Virus record (IMG/VR): IMGVR_UViG_3300034082_000744
Span: 1-33,979 of that record
Length of the DNA: 33,979 nucleotides
From: a virus
Direction: 5' to 3' (one strand)
Each line of letters opens with the position of its first letter. Position 1 is the stretch's first letter. A program made the position numbers and the translations under genes. Below are positions 25,656 to 33,156 of this stretch, piece after piece. Under the pieces are notes generated by a model that was given only the letters and a program-made list of their open reading frames with translations, did no database searches and was not told the DNA's origin.

Positions 25656-25949
25656 CTAATCTTTGATAAATGTACCGTCTACAGTCTTTCCACTTCTATT
25701 AGATATTTCTACCCATGCAGCTTCTAAACAGTCTTCTATTCTTAATTGATTCTGCTCTGCGAGTATAATTAAAGTAACCATTACATCACCTATGCCATCA
25801 ATTAATTTAGGGGTATTCTTCTTCAATAAAGCAGATGCTACTTCTCCTACTTCCTCGGTTACCTTTGCCATTTGTGCAAATGAATTTTCTTTTTTCAATA
25901 GGTCTTTATCCTTAGCCCATTGTACTACTTTTTCGATTGTTTGTTTCAT
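25656..25949 (-). CDS. MazG-like nucleotide pyrophosphohydrolase
   Basis: A 97-aa all-helical protein with the MazG/all-alpha NTP-PPase signature: TEEVGEVASAL (E32, E33, E36) and DGIGDVMVTLIIL (D51, D55). These acidic residues bind Mg2+ and the triphosphate. The length matches single-domain phage MazG proteins (about 100 aa). The family hydrolyses NTPs or dNTPs to monophosphates. Phage copies are proposed to clean nucleotide pools or to lower host (p)ppGpp signalling. It follows the 67-aa gene by 19 nt and sits in the replication region, which agrees with nucleotide metabolism. Substrate unknown. Confidence 0.85.
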   Translation of the reverse strand: MKQTIEKVVQWAKDKDLLKKENSFAQMAKVTEEVGEVASALLKKNTPKLIDGIGDVMVTLIILAEQNQLRIEDCLEAAWVEISNRSGKTVDGTFIKD

Positions 25950-25968
25950 GTTTATTTGGTTTTAGTTA

Positions 25969-26172
25969 TTATTCAAATTCTTCACACCAACTATCAATAC
26001 ATTCTTGCTTATCTCCATGTTTAAAAAATGCAAATTCGCACTCTTGCTCATTTATCCTTATCACAACCCAATCTTTACCTTCTGATTCTATAACTGAATC
26101 ACAAAGATCAGATCTTCTTCCAAAGAATCCATTACAGTAAGAGTTTTTTATTATAAGACCAACGTTATTCAT
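25969..26172 (-). CDS. Small cysteine-containing hypothetical protein
   Basis: A 67-aa acidic protein directly downstream of the P4 promoter element (28 nt from CGTA to ATG). It contains SYCNGFFGRRSDLCDS, KDWVVIRINEQECEF and CIDSWCEEFE. The strand is chosen because the promoter points this way and the MazG-like gene follows; a similar-length open frame on the opposite strand has no support. No known family. Confidence 0.55.
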   Translation of the reverse strand: MNNVGLIIKNSYCNGFFGRRSDLCDSVIESEGKDWVVIRINEQECEFAFFKHGDKQECIDSWCEEFE

Positions 26173-26199
26173 GATGTTTAGTTTTGATTTAAGTATTTG

Positions 26200-26227
26200 T
26201 ACGAATATTAATTCAAAAGGTTACATT
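26200..26227 (-). promoter_or_regulatory. GTAACC-type promoter element, copy P4
   Basis: On the minus strand: AAATGTAACCTTTT (26228-26215), 15 nt after GTAACC, then CGTA (26203-26200) and CAAATACTTAAA. It lies just after the stop of the HNH/zinc gene and ahead of the 67-aa and MazG-like genes. Confidence 0.75.
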
Positions 26228-26228
26228 T

Positions 26229-26699
26229 TTAATTCATTTTTGAATTATATTCTTGTTTTAATCTATCTTCTAATTCAAATACTTTCTGCCACTCAGGTTT
26301 ATTGATTATTTCACTTCGCGGATTGTTATCGAAAATACTATGACACCCAGTTCCTTGTATATTATAACACATTATTCTGATATTATCAAGATTAAGTCTA
26401 AATCTCTCATACCTGCCTTTTCTGAGTATATGAGCAAAGTTTGAATGAGTCACAAGGCTAAGTCTTTTTCCGCACACAAAGCAAGTAATAGGATTATCCT
26501 CAAATGAATCTAATATAACTTGGAATACATCTTTTTCTCCTGTAGCTTTAAATACTTGTTTTTTAGCTACTGATTTACCTTCCGATTTCTTTTTAGCTTG
26601 TTTAAGTTCGTAATTACATCTTTGACAATAGCCTTTTTTAACAGCTATAATACCTTCTTTATCGCATTTTACGCAAATTCCGTGATGTGGTTGAAACAT
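26229..26699 (-). CDS. Zinc-finger/HNH-type protein, NinG-like candidate
   Basis: A 156-aa protein with an N-terminal four-Cys zinc finger (C9-x2-C12 and C25-x2-C28, CVKCDKEG and YCQRCNYE) and a C-terminal HNH-like part (CFVCGKRL at 73-76, NFAHILRKGRY around H90, LDNIRIMC to GCH at 119-120). The lysine-rich linker (about 33-58) is basic. HNH endonucleases nick or cut DNA using a His-metal site. NinG-type phage proteins act in recombination with a similar zinc layout, and the adjacent gene is a RusA-like resolvase, which favours recombination or packaging-related DNA processing. Motifs are visible; the exact family is inferred. Confidence 0.7.
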   Translation of the reverse strand: MFQPHHGICVKCDKEGIIAVKKGYCQRCNYELKQAKKKSEGKSVAKKQVFKATGEKDVFQVILDSFEDNPITCFVCGKRLSLVTHSNFAHILRKGRYERFRLNLDNIRIMCYNIQGTGCHSIFDNNPRSEIINKPEWQKVFELEDRLKQEYNSKMN

Positions 26700-26700
26700 A

Positions 26701-27264
26701 TTATTTTAAAAGTTTAATGTGAACTCCTGGATTATTTTTATCGTATTGATATGGCTTAAAAGATGGAATCAGAAAATCCGCAGAATCATCTTCAATCCAA
26801 TTATTTTCAGTGAATAAATCTTCGCAAGTTTGAGCCGCATTACAATAATCAAACCTATGCTTGCTTCCCCTTACAAATGTAAATTCAACTTTAAATGGTG
26901 GTTTTAATCCATAATGTTCAATAGCATTCCTAAATTCAATTCCAAAGATATTGTATTGCATTTTAGTCACATCTTTATACTTCTTATGATTTGCACTAGG
27001 TAAACTAATCTGCTTTCCATTTCTAACAAAGTTTATTCGGCTATTCTTTTTAGATGGAACGTTGTAAGTAATAAACCACTCAGTATTTATCTTATGTTCA
27101 AAATCAGGACTATCATTTACCTTTTGTCGGACAATAGAGATAGGTTCTTTTACTTCAATTCCACTAACAGATGCAGCTTTCTTTTTACTATAAGTTCCAT
27201 CTTCGTTACGAGTAAGTCCCATAGCTTCTAATCTCTCTATTGTAAAACCTAGTTTCTTAGCCAT
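26701..27264 (-). CDS. RusA-like Holliday junction resolvase
   Basis: A 187-aa protein. The N-terminal 30 residues (TIERLEAMGLTRNEDGTYSK) are an accessory motif. The catalytic part starts about residue 60: YNVPSKKNSRINF, then PFKVEFTFVRGSKHRFDYCN, then CEDLFTENNWIEDDSADFL. This follows the RusA pattern of a basic entry strand and acidic residues on a helix (D139, D149, D159-160) that bind Mg2+. RusA resolves four-way junctions arising from replication or recombination, which debranches DNA before packaging. RusA itself is about 120 aa, so this one is extended at the N-terminus. It ends 1 nt before the HNH/zinc gene, in line with joint use. Confidence 0.8.
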   Translation of the reverse strand: MAKKLGFTIERLEAMGLTRNEDGTYSKKKAASVSGIEVKEPISIVRQKVNDSPDFEHKINTEWFITYNVPSKKNSRINFVRNGKQISLPSANHKKYKDVTKMQYNIFGIEFRNAIEHYGLKPPFKVEFTFVRGSKHRFDYCNAAQTCEDLFTENNWIEDDSADFLIPSFKPYQYDKNNPGVHIKLLK

Positions 27265-27575
27265 TATCCAAATATTAATTTAAGTTTTTTAAGAGCCTCT
27301 GCTTCATCAAATTTAGGAGAAGTAACAAGTAATTGTATATTAATACCATATCTTACTGCTAACCATATAATCTGAGCTTCACTTAGTGTATTCTTTTGAG
27401 GCTTATCACTAAAGTATCTTGATAACTGCTCTGGAGCTATCTTGAATCGTCTTTCAGAAGCATCTAACACAACCGCCGAGTTCTTAAATCCAAATCCTAC
27501 ATTGGACGGATATAACTCTTTCAGCCTATCGTGGATATGCTTTTTTAAGACTTTACTATCCTTTACTAATGACAT
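27264..27575 (-). CDS. Putative HTH DNA-binding protein
   Basis: A 103-aa basic protein sharing one base with the RusA-like start. The centre has a helix-turn-helix-like rhythm: RRFKIAPEQLSRYFSDKP (recognition-type helix) and TLSEAQIIWLAVRYGINIQL. This resembles the Cro/XRE-related arrangement found in Bacteroidota phage proteins (SEETLxWLALRWGI). A role as transcription or replication regulator is possible. The fold assignment is by eye and uncertain. Confidence 0.55.
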   Translation of the reverse strand: MSLVKDSKVLKKHIHDRLKELYPSNVGFGFKNSAVVLDASERRFKIAPEQLSRYFSDKPQKNTLSEAQIIWLAVRYGINIQLLVTSPKFDEAEALKKLKLIFG

Positions 27576-27819
27576 CTAGGTATTCATCTATGTTGTTAAT
27601 AGCTATATCTAATTGTTTCTCTAGTAAATCATTTGTAGTTTTAGGAAAAGTAAGTCTTCCGATTTCTAATTTAGTTTTACGATCAACAAATGTTTGGAGG
27701 TTAAAAAATTCTCCATCGGCGTTTCTCCCTATTGGTTCTTTGAAAGTATCAATAGTAACAATTATGTTTCTTCCGTCTTTTGTTTTTGCTTCTTTAGCGA
27801 TTGATGCTGTTGGTTTCAT
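27556..27819 (-). CDS. Hypothetical protein, 87 aa
   Basis: Overlaps the following gene by 20 nt. It has a short N-terminal helix, a beta-hairpin core (NIIVTIDTFKEPIGRNADG, then FNLQTFVDRKTKLEIGRLTF) and a helical C-terminus (LLEKQLDIAINNIDEYLDV). It is small, soluble and without membrane segments. Overlapping genes on both sides place it in the recombination operon. No family recognised. Confidence 0.55.
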   Translation of the reverse strand: MKPTASIAKEAKTKDGRNIIVTIDTFKEPIGRNADGEFFNLQTFVDRKTKLEIGRLTFPKTTNDLLEKQLDIAINNIDEYLDVISKG

Positions 27820-27821
27820 GT

Positions 27822-28058
27822 TTATTGTTTTATGGTTATTTTAAATGTTAACATAGCGTATTTTAAAGTAAATGAATCACTACTCGCTATTACTTCATAT
27901 TGATTGTACTGAACATAAGGTATTCCTGTCATCAACTTACAATAGTTGTCGTAAGATAATTTTATCTCTAAAACTAAATTTTCAGGAATAATCTCGCACT
28001 TTTTTATAAAGTTCTCAGCAAATTCCTTTAAGTTTTCGTATGTTTTTACTTCTTTCAT
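27822..28058 (-). CDS. Hypothetical protein, 78 aa
   Basis: Starts 2 nt after the NinB-like gene stop and ends 2 nt before the next gene. The N-terminal helix is charged (MKEVKTYENLKEFAENFIKK). The rest is beta with Tyr/Ile residues (LVLEIKLSYDNYCKLMTGIPYVQYN). No motif or known family. Its only strong feature is the tight operon. Confidence 0.5.
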   Translation of the reverse strand: MKEVKTYENLKEFAENFIKKCEIIPENLVLEIKLSYDNYCKLMTGIPYVQYNQYEVIASSDSFTLKYAMLTFKITIKQ

Positions 28059-28060
28059 AT

Positions 28061-28528
28061 CTATTCTTTTACTGTTATTTCTCTGTAATATCGGTCTGTA
28101 TAAGACTCAGGAGATAATACTATCACCCCTTCTTGAGCCACAAAATTGAGGACATTGTCTATAAATTCAGATGTTTCTTTCTTATTCAACTCTGTTAAAC
28201 TCTTAACCATGTGTTTATCATACTTCTTTTTACCTACTACTACTCTTACTTGATAGCATAGGAACATTGGAGCCATGACTTCTTTATGTAATTCCTCAAC
28301 TGTAGTATAGTGACTAAAAGATTCATTCTGTAAACAAGTCTTTAGTATAGCCCCCCAGTAATATCCAAATTGAGATACACTAGGACGTTTATGGCGATCT
28401 TTAATAGTTAACTCAAACTCTTTTCCTGCTAAGGATTCTCTTTGCTCTTGCCAAAGTTCTACATTGTAAAAACTAATGTTTCCGTTTGGAAGGACGCGTC
28501 CGAAATGTTTTATGGTAATATTTGCCAT
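28061..28528 (-). CDS. NinB-like recombination-associated protein
   Basis: A 155-aa protein. KDRHKRPSVSQFGYYWGAIL (about residues 43-62) matches the R-S-x-N-Q-x-x-YYW-type phrase shared by NinB and related phage recombination proteins, with SVSQFGYYWG in place of SxNQNxYYW. A helical middle and a C-terminal segment (ETSEFIDNVLNFVAQEGVIV) agree with the usual length of 140-200 aa. NinB (Orf in lambda) helps recombination mediators load onto SSB-coated DNA. The neighbouring SSB, RusA-like and HNH genes support such a role. The similarity is short, so confidence is moderate. Confidence 0.65.
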   Translation of the reverse strand: MANITIKHFGRVLPNGNISFYNVELWQEQRESLAGKEFELTIKDRHKRPSVSQFGYYWGAILKTCLQNESFSHYTTVEELHKEVMAPMFLCYQVRVVVGKKKYDKHMVKSLTELNKKETSEFIDNVLNFVAQEGVIVLSPESYTDRYYREITVKE

Positions 28529-28550
28529 TCTAATTTATCTATGGTTTTTA

Positions 28551-28628
28551 CAAGCAGCCAACTCGTTTCGGTTAAAATATGTTTCGGGCTACTTGCTATC
28601 AAATCTACACTAGTAAACGAGTTAGCCC
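28551..28628 (-). other. Structured intergenic RNA or DNA element with interlocked inverted repeats
   Basis: Between the SSB and NinB-like genes. In minus-strand order: GGGCTA (28628-28623), AACTCGTTT (28623-28615), CAAGTAGCC region (28595-28586), AAACGAGTT (28568-28560) and GGCTGCTTG (28559-28551). GGGCTA pairs with TAGCCC, AACTCGTTT with AAACGAGTT, and CAAGTAGCC with GGCTGCTTG (one G-U pair). Pairs cross, so a pseudoknot or two exclusive folds are implied. No terminator T-run follows. Confidence 0.45.
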
Positions 28629-28666
28629 TCGCAAAGTGTTTCCGCCTTTAGAACGGATAGATTAAA

Positions 28667-29428
28667 TTAGAACGCTTCATCATCGTCTTCATCTGCTGGA
28701 TTGAAAACAATATCTTTTTCAGCTTCAATCTTAACTTCTGACTTAGGAGCTGATTTCTTAGTATTCAATCCATTATCTTGATTTTCTTCTATAACTTCAG
28801 CAGGTGCCGCCGATGCGTTTTTAGCTAAATAAGCAGATAAGTATTCTTGTAATTCTTTATCTAGTTCCACCGCCTCTGCGTTAGCTTTATCAGATACTTT
28901 TACCGCCGTGTAAATTGGTTCAAAGTAAACTGTTTTGCCTTTTTTCTTTTCAACTACTTCTTTAACCGATACAGCGATATTATTTACGTTATTTTCTTTA
29001 CAGAACTCAATGAAAGCAGATAATCCTGATCCTCCTAATTGGATATTATATAATCCTAATCCATCCGCTTCTTTCTGCCCAATGTAAACTGATTGATAAT
29101 ACTTTAATCCTTTTGTTCCTAATTTCTCTTTAGCCGCTTCATATAAGCCAGAGAATACGATTCCTTTCTTATTACGAACTGTAATAGTATCAGTCTTAGT
29201 ACTTCTTACTTCGTTTGAGTAATATCCCATTTGAAGGTTATCATCAAAACCTTTACAAGTACTTAGTGTGTCTAATACTAGAAAGTTGAATGGCATCTTC
29301 ATAAATACCTTCTCGCCTTTTTCTCCTTTTTCTTTATCGAAATAAAAGAATTGACCTTTGTCTCCTGAGTACTCGTAAAAACGTTTAGCGGGATTTGTTA
29401 ATTTTTCTGTTGGATTACTTCTTGACAT
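28667..29428 (-). CDS. Single-stranded DNA-binding protein, gp2.5-like
   Basis: A 253-aa protein. It opens with a Bacteroidota-phage SSB-like phrase (LTNPAKRFYEYSGDKGQFFY), then a beta-rich OB-type core (about 30-190, including KMPFNFLVLDTLSTCKGF and YNIQLGGSGLSAFIEF). It closes with an Ala/Glu-rich linker and a strongly acidic tail ending DEDDDEAF. An acidic tail with terminal Phe is the hallmark of T7 gp2.5-type SSBs and recruits helicase and polymerase. Length and fold fit this group. It has its own GTAACC element (P6, 33 nt upstream). The product protects single strands during replication and recombination and would work with the DnaB-like helicase. Confidence 0.8.
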   Translation of the reverse strand: MSRSNPTEKLTNPAKRFYEYSGDKGQFFYFDKEKGEKGEKVFMKMPFNFLVLDTLSTCKGFDDNLQMGYYSNEVRSTKTDTITVRNKKGIVFSGLYEAAKEKLGTKGLKYYQSVYIGQKEADGLGLYNIQLGGSGLSAFIEFCKENNVNNIAVSVKEVVEKKKGKTVYFEPIYTAVKVSDKANAEAVELDKELQEYLSAYLAKNASAAPAEVIEENQDNGLNTKKSAPKSEVKIEAEKDIVFNPADEDDDEAF

Positions 29429-29461
29429 TTGTTTTTGTTTTTATGGTTTATAATTAATTTA

Positions 29462-29489
29462 TACGTTTAATTTTGATATAAAGTTACAT
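29462..29489 (-). promoter_or_regulatory. GTAACC-type promoter element, copy P6 (variant)
   Basis: On the minus strand: TATGTAACTTTA (29490-29479), then 16 nt after GTAACT, CGTA (29465-29462) in AAACGTATAAA. One base of GTAACC differs, the weakest match of the six. It lies 33 nt before the SSB ATG. Confidence 0.6.
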
Positions 29490-29514
29490 ACTTTGATTAA
29501 AATATGCAAGGAAT

Positions 29515-29781
29515 TTAAAATAATAATGTTTTATCTGTGAAATTACTTAACTTATTCATATTCTTCCTGTGGTACTTTCTATCTACTATCTTAGCTCTGC
29601 TTACTGCATTTCCGTGTGTGTGGATAGTTCCTAATTTATTAATAGTTATTTTGAACGTCTCAGATTTAGAAAACATGATATTCATAGCGCCAACGTGTCG
29701 CATAATAACAAGTCTTATCTGTTCCTCAGTGTACTTAGGATGCTTATCTTTTAGTTTATGTATTAGTTGAGCGTTTAGCAT
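29515..29781 (-). CDS. Small basic protein, weak HU-like
   Basis: An 88-aa basic protein sharing one base with the preceding gene stop. Residues about 17-55 (YTEEQIRLVIMRHVGAMNIM, then ETFKITINKLGTIHTHG) have the helix, strand and LGxI/F rhythm of Bacteroidota phage proteins that resemble HU/IHF fragments. The C-terminus is Lys/Arg-rich. Nucleic-acid binding is plausible. Family uncertain; the operon placement upstream of the SSB gene is clear. Confidence 0.55.
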   Translation of the reverse strand: MLNAQLIHKLKDKHPKYTEEQIRLVIMRHVGAMNIMFSKSETFKITINKLGTIHTHGNAVSRAKIVDRKYHRKNMNKLSNFTDKTLLF

Positions 29782-30404
29782 TACACGGTTACTTTTAAAT
29801 CTTTGTAATACTTAATACCATTTACTATTTTACCATCTTCTAATGACTCAGAATTAGCTTTTAAATACTCTTTTACTTTACTCTCGTCTACCATTAAGAA
29901 CTCTTTAGGAACTGAGTTAATATCTACTATTTCATAGGTCCAGGGTCTCCTTACTTTAGATATAACTTCTACTTCAATAGGAGCTTCTTCAATTACTTGT
30001 TCAATACCCATTTCTGCCATAGCCGCTAACTCTTCTTCTTTAGCTTTTCTTTCAGCGTCTTTTAATCTAATCCAAGCAATCTTTTCATCTTTAAGATGCT
30101 TTAATGCTTCTTCTGAAGATTCAGACACATAAGCCGCCGCCGCATCAACAGCCTTACCTCTCTCGAAGTGTGGTTTCTTTTCAGCTACTCTAACAGACTC
30201 TACTGCTTTGATAAGTTCGTTCACTTTACCCATTTGATTCTCACAAACAGCTAGACTGTTCTCATCAGTTACTTTGATTTGTAGGCAGGTTTCAGCCGCT
30301 TTGTCGAGTTGTAATTTTACATTCTCGAATTTAAGAAGAGATGACTTTAACTCAGGAGTTTGTACTATCAATTCTTGTAGTGTTACTTTTTCTTTCTTTG
30401 CCAT
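29781..30404 (-). CDS. Coiled-coil early protein, DUF1351-like candidate
   Basis: A 207-aa acidic protein. About residues 1-130 are a long amphipathic helical region (KFENVKLQLDKAAETCLQIK; KIAWIRLKDAERKAKEEELA). The C-terminus is compact: RRPWTYEIVDINSVPKEFLM, then VDESKVKEYLK, ending GIKYYKDLKVTV. Coiled coil plus this W-x(2)-E-I-x-D-x(4)-P-x-E-F/Y-L tail is common in phage proteins encoded beside SSB and recombination genes. Their biochemical role is not established. It shares one base with the next gene start and is 3 nt from the previous gene, so it is co-expressed with neighbours from P5. Confidence 0.6.
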   Translation of the reverse strand: MAKKEKVTLQELIVQTPELKSSLLKFENVKLQLDKAAETCLQIKVTDENSLAVCENQMGKVNELIKAVESVRVAEKKPHFERGKAVDAAAAYVSESSEEALKHLKDEKIAWIRLKDAERKAKEEELAAMAEMGIEQVIEEAPIEVEVISKVRRPWTYEIVDINSVPKEFLMVDESKVKEYLKANSESLEDGKIVNGIKYYKDLKVTV

Positions 30405-30407
30405 GGT

Positions 30408-30746
30408 TTATTTTTTTAGTGATTTTAGAAAATTAGTTAATTCTTTAGCTAACATAGCTGAATTATATTGCGCGGATTCTATTTGATATAAAGCACTTTT
30501 TAATCCTCTTTTAGTTTGAGCCTCAAGGCTAGTTCCGTCTCCTTTTAAACAGATAAATCTGTCCCAAGGTATCTTAACTTCTTTTTTCTTCTTCATAACC
30601 ACAAAGTGATCTATTTTTACATCCAATACAGTAAAGCAACCTTCCATATCGGATATATGAACTTGACTTCCTGGAATGCAAGGCTTCTTATTCTTAACTA
30701 AAACTCCAGCGTTGTAATAATACCAAGGATTATAATATGTATTCAT
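30408..30746 (-). CDS. Hypothetical protein, 112 aa
   Basis: The first gene downstream of promoter element P5. The N-terminus (MNTYYNPWYYYNAGVLVKNK) is Tyr-rich. The middle (GSQVHISDMEGCFTVLDVKI, DHFVVMKKKKEVKIPW) is a small beta-barrel-like segment. The C-terminus is a basic helix (QTKRGLKSALYQIESAQYNS). A small beta domain followed by a helix might bind nucleic acid, but no family is recognised. Confidence 0.55.
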   Translation of the reverse strand: MNTYYNPWYYYNAGVLVKNKKPCIPGSQVHISDMEGCFTVLDVKIDHFVVMKKKKEVKIPWDRFICLKGDGTSLEAQTKRGLKSALYQIESAQYNSAMLAKELTNFLKSLKK

Positions 30747-30767
30747 AATGTGTAATTTTAATAGTTA

Positions 30768-30796
30768 AACGTATAAAAATAAATAAGGTTACAAAA
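30768..30796 (-). promoter_or_regulatory. GTAACC-type promoter element, copy P5
   Basis: On the minus strand: TTTTGTAACCTTATTT (30796-30781), 15 nt after GTAACC, then ACGTTTAA. It lies about 24 nt before the ATG at 30746 and opens the 112-aa/207-aa/88-aa unit. Confidence 0.7.
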
Positions 30797-30822
30797 AATT
30801 GATTATTTATTCAAATTATTTT

Positions 30823-31242
30823 TTATTCTTCTCTATTAAGCCTAAACTTATGGTATTGAGCATCTAATTTAGGAATAGGTATCTCATCAGGGAACACTCT
30901 TTTATCTAAGTCTGCTTTAATATTAAGCCATATCTCCGCCATCTTACATTTACAGTAGTCTTGGTATATCTTCTTATGCTTATCTTTATCTTTAATACTC
31001 TTATCTTGGATGACTAAGTAGTCTGATTTACAATTATCTAATACTTCTTTCTTGATATTTTCATCAATAGACATATCATTTCCAGCCCATTTAAGTAAAT
31101 CGTAAAGCATGGCTCCTGAGTGTGTATTTGTTATTATCCCACAACCTTCATTATCGTAAAGGTTATAGAACTCTTTTAGGCATATAGCCGATAAAGCTAA
31201 TCCTATTTCTGATTTAAAATCTACTTTAGAACTCATCTCCAT
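30823..31242 (-). CDS. Hypothetical protein downstream of the helicase
   Basis: A 139-aa helical protein overlapping the helicase gene end by 17 nt; a later AUG (residue 3) is possible. It contains LALSAICLKEFYNLYDNEGC and a Lys/Asp-rich central helix with spaced cysteines (DNCKSDY, DYCKCKM). No known family and no clear catalytic residues. The overlap with dnaB suggests it accompanies the replisome, for example as a loader or regulator, but nothing in the sequence proves this. Confidence 0.55.
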   Translation of the reverse strand: MEMSSKVDFKSEIGLALSAICLKEFYNLYDNEGCGIITNTHSGAMLYDLLKWAGNDMSIDENIKKEVLDNCKSDYLVIQDKSIKDKDKHKKIYQDYCKCKMAEIWLNIKADLDKRVFPDEIPIPKLDAQYHKFRLNREE

Positions 31243-32605
31243 TGCTACTTCCTGTTACTAATCCATTAACTTCATTAATATCAAAATCTTTAAATGCTGA
31301 GTATTTACCTTCAAATCTTACATAAACCTTCCCTGTGCTTCCGTATCGGTTTTTAGCCACATTAATTTCACATAGTCCGCGCAAATCCATTCCTGTTTTT
31401 GGATCTGTTGCATCAGAATTGTAGTAATCTGCCCTGTAAAGTAACCAAATTTGTACTGCGTTGGCCTCAATAGCTCCAGAGTCTTTTAAATCAGACATTA
31501 AAGGATATGGCGGATTTCTCTTCTCTACATCTCTCGATAGCTGAGATAATTCAATCATGCAACAATTCTCTGTTTTAGAAGTCTCTAGTAGCCCATTACA
31601 TCTATCTCCAACTTGTTCTTCTTTAGATTTTCCAACCGTTTCTTCTTTTGTATTCTTCATTAACTGTAAATAGTCAATCATTACAGTCATAAGTGTACTT
31701 AATGGAATACCTAATTGCTTACGAACCTTTCTTATCTTAGTTCTCATATATTGCCAAGTAATACCAGGAGTATCGTCAATAACTAGGTTTCTTTTAATTT
31801 TATCTCTTAGTTTCTTAATTCTGATTAAATCTTCATCAGATACATTGCCGCTTCTAATTTGCCAACTATTAATCTCTAGGCAGTTGGCCCAAATATTTTT
31901 CATTAGCTGTTTGGCAGGCATCTCTAAAGAAAATATAATCAAAGGCTCTCCTTTATCAACTGCGATATGTTTGGTTATATTGATAATTAAGCTAGTCTTT
32001 CCCATTCCAGGTCTTGCTCCAACAACAATAACTTCCTGCTTGGCTCCTGATGTAATTTTATTTAAGTCTTTTATACCATAAGAGTGTCCGATTGTTTCAG
32101 ATTTACTATTCTGCGCTTCCATTAACTCTTCAAAAGCTTCATCAAAAATATCTTCAACGTGCCTTTCTACTGATAAATTATTCTTAATACTCTCAATGTC
32201 TGACACTATTGACTTTAAATCTTCAATAGAACTATTTACATCAGTTATCTCATTACTAAGCTCTGAGTGAACGCTATGAAGTATAGGTAGCATTTTTCTC
32301 TTAGTGTACTCATCGAATATATCATTTACATATTCTGATACGTTTTTGGCAATAGCGTAGTTTGGTTCCGAAACTTCTAATCCAATCTCTTTCTTGTTAC
32401 AACCAGACTTAATTAACATATTAGAAAGTAGATAAACATCTGACTTCCTTCCTTTATCGTGGTTGTGTTTTATAATTTTATACTTAACCTTGTTAAAGTT
32501 TGTGGACCATAACTCTTCAAATATTAAATGATGACAAGTCTCAAATAGGTTTTCGTTATCTGCGTATAAATTAAGTACAGCTCTTTCTTTTTCTTTTAAT
32601 GTCAT
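31226..32605 (-). CDS. dnaB: Replicative DNA helicase, DnaB-like
   Basis: A 459-aa protein of DnaB size. An N-terminal helical domain (about 1-140) precedes a RecA-like motor. Walker A is GARPGMGKTS (196-205). IIFSLEMPAKQL (223-234) is helicase motif H1a. Walker B is VMIDYLQL (308-315). IELSQLSRDVEKR (351-363) carries the H3-type Gln/Arg. DLKDSGAIEANAVQIWLLYR (372-391) is the H4 region. DnaB unwinds the fork 5' to 3' as a hexamer and recruits primase; no primase is visible here. Start ATG 32605 shares bases with the stop of the HNH gene (TAATG), so its translation depends on that gene. Confidence 0.92.
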   Translation of the reverse strand: MTLKEKERAVLNLYADNENLFETCHHLIFEELWSTNFNKVKYKIIKHNHDKGRKSDVYLLSNMLIKSGCNKKEIGLEVSEPNYAIAKNVSEYVNDIFDEYTKRKMLPILHSVHSELSNEITDVNSSIEDLKSIVSDIESIKNNLSVERHVEDIFDEAFEELMEAQNSKSETIGHSYGIKDLNKITSGAKQEVIVVGARPGMGKTSLIINITKHIAVDKGEPLIIFSLEMPAKQLMKNIWANCLEINSWQIRSGNVSDEDLIRIKKLRDKIKRNLVIDDTPGITWQYMRTKIRKVRKQLGIPLSTLMTVMIDYLQLMKNTKEETVGKSKEEQVGDRCNGLLETSKTENCCMIELSQLSRDVEKRNPPYPLMSDLKDSGAIEANAVQIWLLYRADYYNSDATDPKTGMDLRGLCEINVAKNRYGSTGKVYVRFEGKYSAFKDFDINEVNGLVTGSSNGDEF

Positions 32606-33156
32606 TACTTATGGTATATAAACGTTGTGTTATTTTTTGTAACTCCTTGTAGCTTTCTTTTAAGTGCGCTATACCCTATATTGTTTTCTTTAGCAGCTAT
32701 TTTTATAGAATCATAAATCTTACCGTCTGATGTATTAATTACTTTCATAGAACATCTTTTTATGGTTCTACTTATTAATAAATCTATTTGATGAGGATGT
32801 ATCTTATTTAACCCTGTATCAAATGCGTGTTGACAATTTTCTTGATTAGTAGCCCATTCTAAATTAGAAATATGATTATTTAATTTATCTCCATCTTTAT
32901 GGTTAACTTGAGGTTTATTCTTATGGTTAGGAATAAAAGCAATAGCAACAAGCCTATGTACTTTTTTAGTATGTCCATTTTTATCTTTAACCAAGGATAC
33001 TAAATAATATTTCGTTGTACCTATTCCTGGTTTTAAATTTCTTTCTCCAAATCTACCTGCGAATTTTAGTGATTTTACATTTCCGAAAGTAGATACAGCA
33101 TATCTACCTTCAAATCCTTCAATGTCTTTCCAAATTTCTTTTTCTTTATGTTCCAT
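32605..33156 (-). CDS. HNH homing endonuclease (NUMOD4-HNH-NUMOD1 type)
   Basis: A 183-aa protein with three modules: NUMOD4 (WKDIEGFEGRYAVSTFGNVK, about 9-30), an HNH core (HRLVAIAFIP, then VNHKDGDKLNNHISNLEWAT, about 68-103) and a C-terminal NUMOD1/IENR1-like DNA-binding segment (about 137-183, DGKIYDSIKIAAKENNIGYS). This layout is typical of phage group I intron or free-standing homing endonucleases that cut a specific site and spread by gene conversion. No intron is obvious: dnaB downstream and the replication-type gene upstream are both intact. I infer a free-standing mobile endonuclease inserted ahead of dnaB, translationally coupled to it. Confidence 0.85.
   Translation of the reverse strand: MEHKEKEIWKDIEGFEGRYAVSTFGNVKSLKFAGRFGERNLKPGIGTTKYYLVSLVKDKNGHTKKVHRLVAIAFIPNHKNKPQVNHKDGDKLNNHISNLEWATNQENCQHAFDTGLNKIHPHQIDLLISRTIKRCSMKVINTSDGKIYDSIKIAAKENNIGYSALKRKLQGVTKNNTTFIYHK

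Noticed and set aside
25937-26140. Plus-strand frame over the 67-aa gene region
   Set aside because: It opposes a minus-strand gene that has a promoter element at the right distance and continues into the MazG-like gene; the plus frame has no promoter and a low-complexity Ser/Cys composition.
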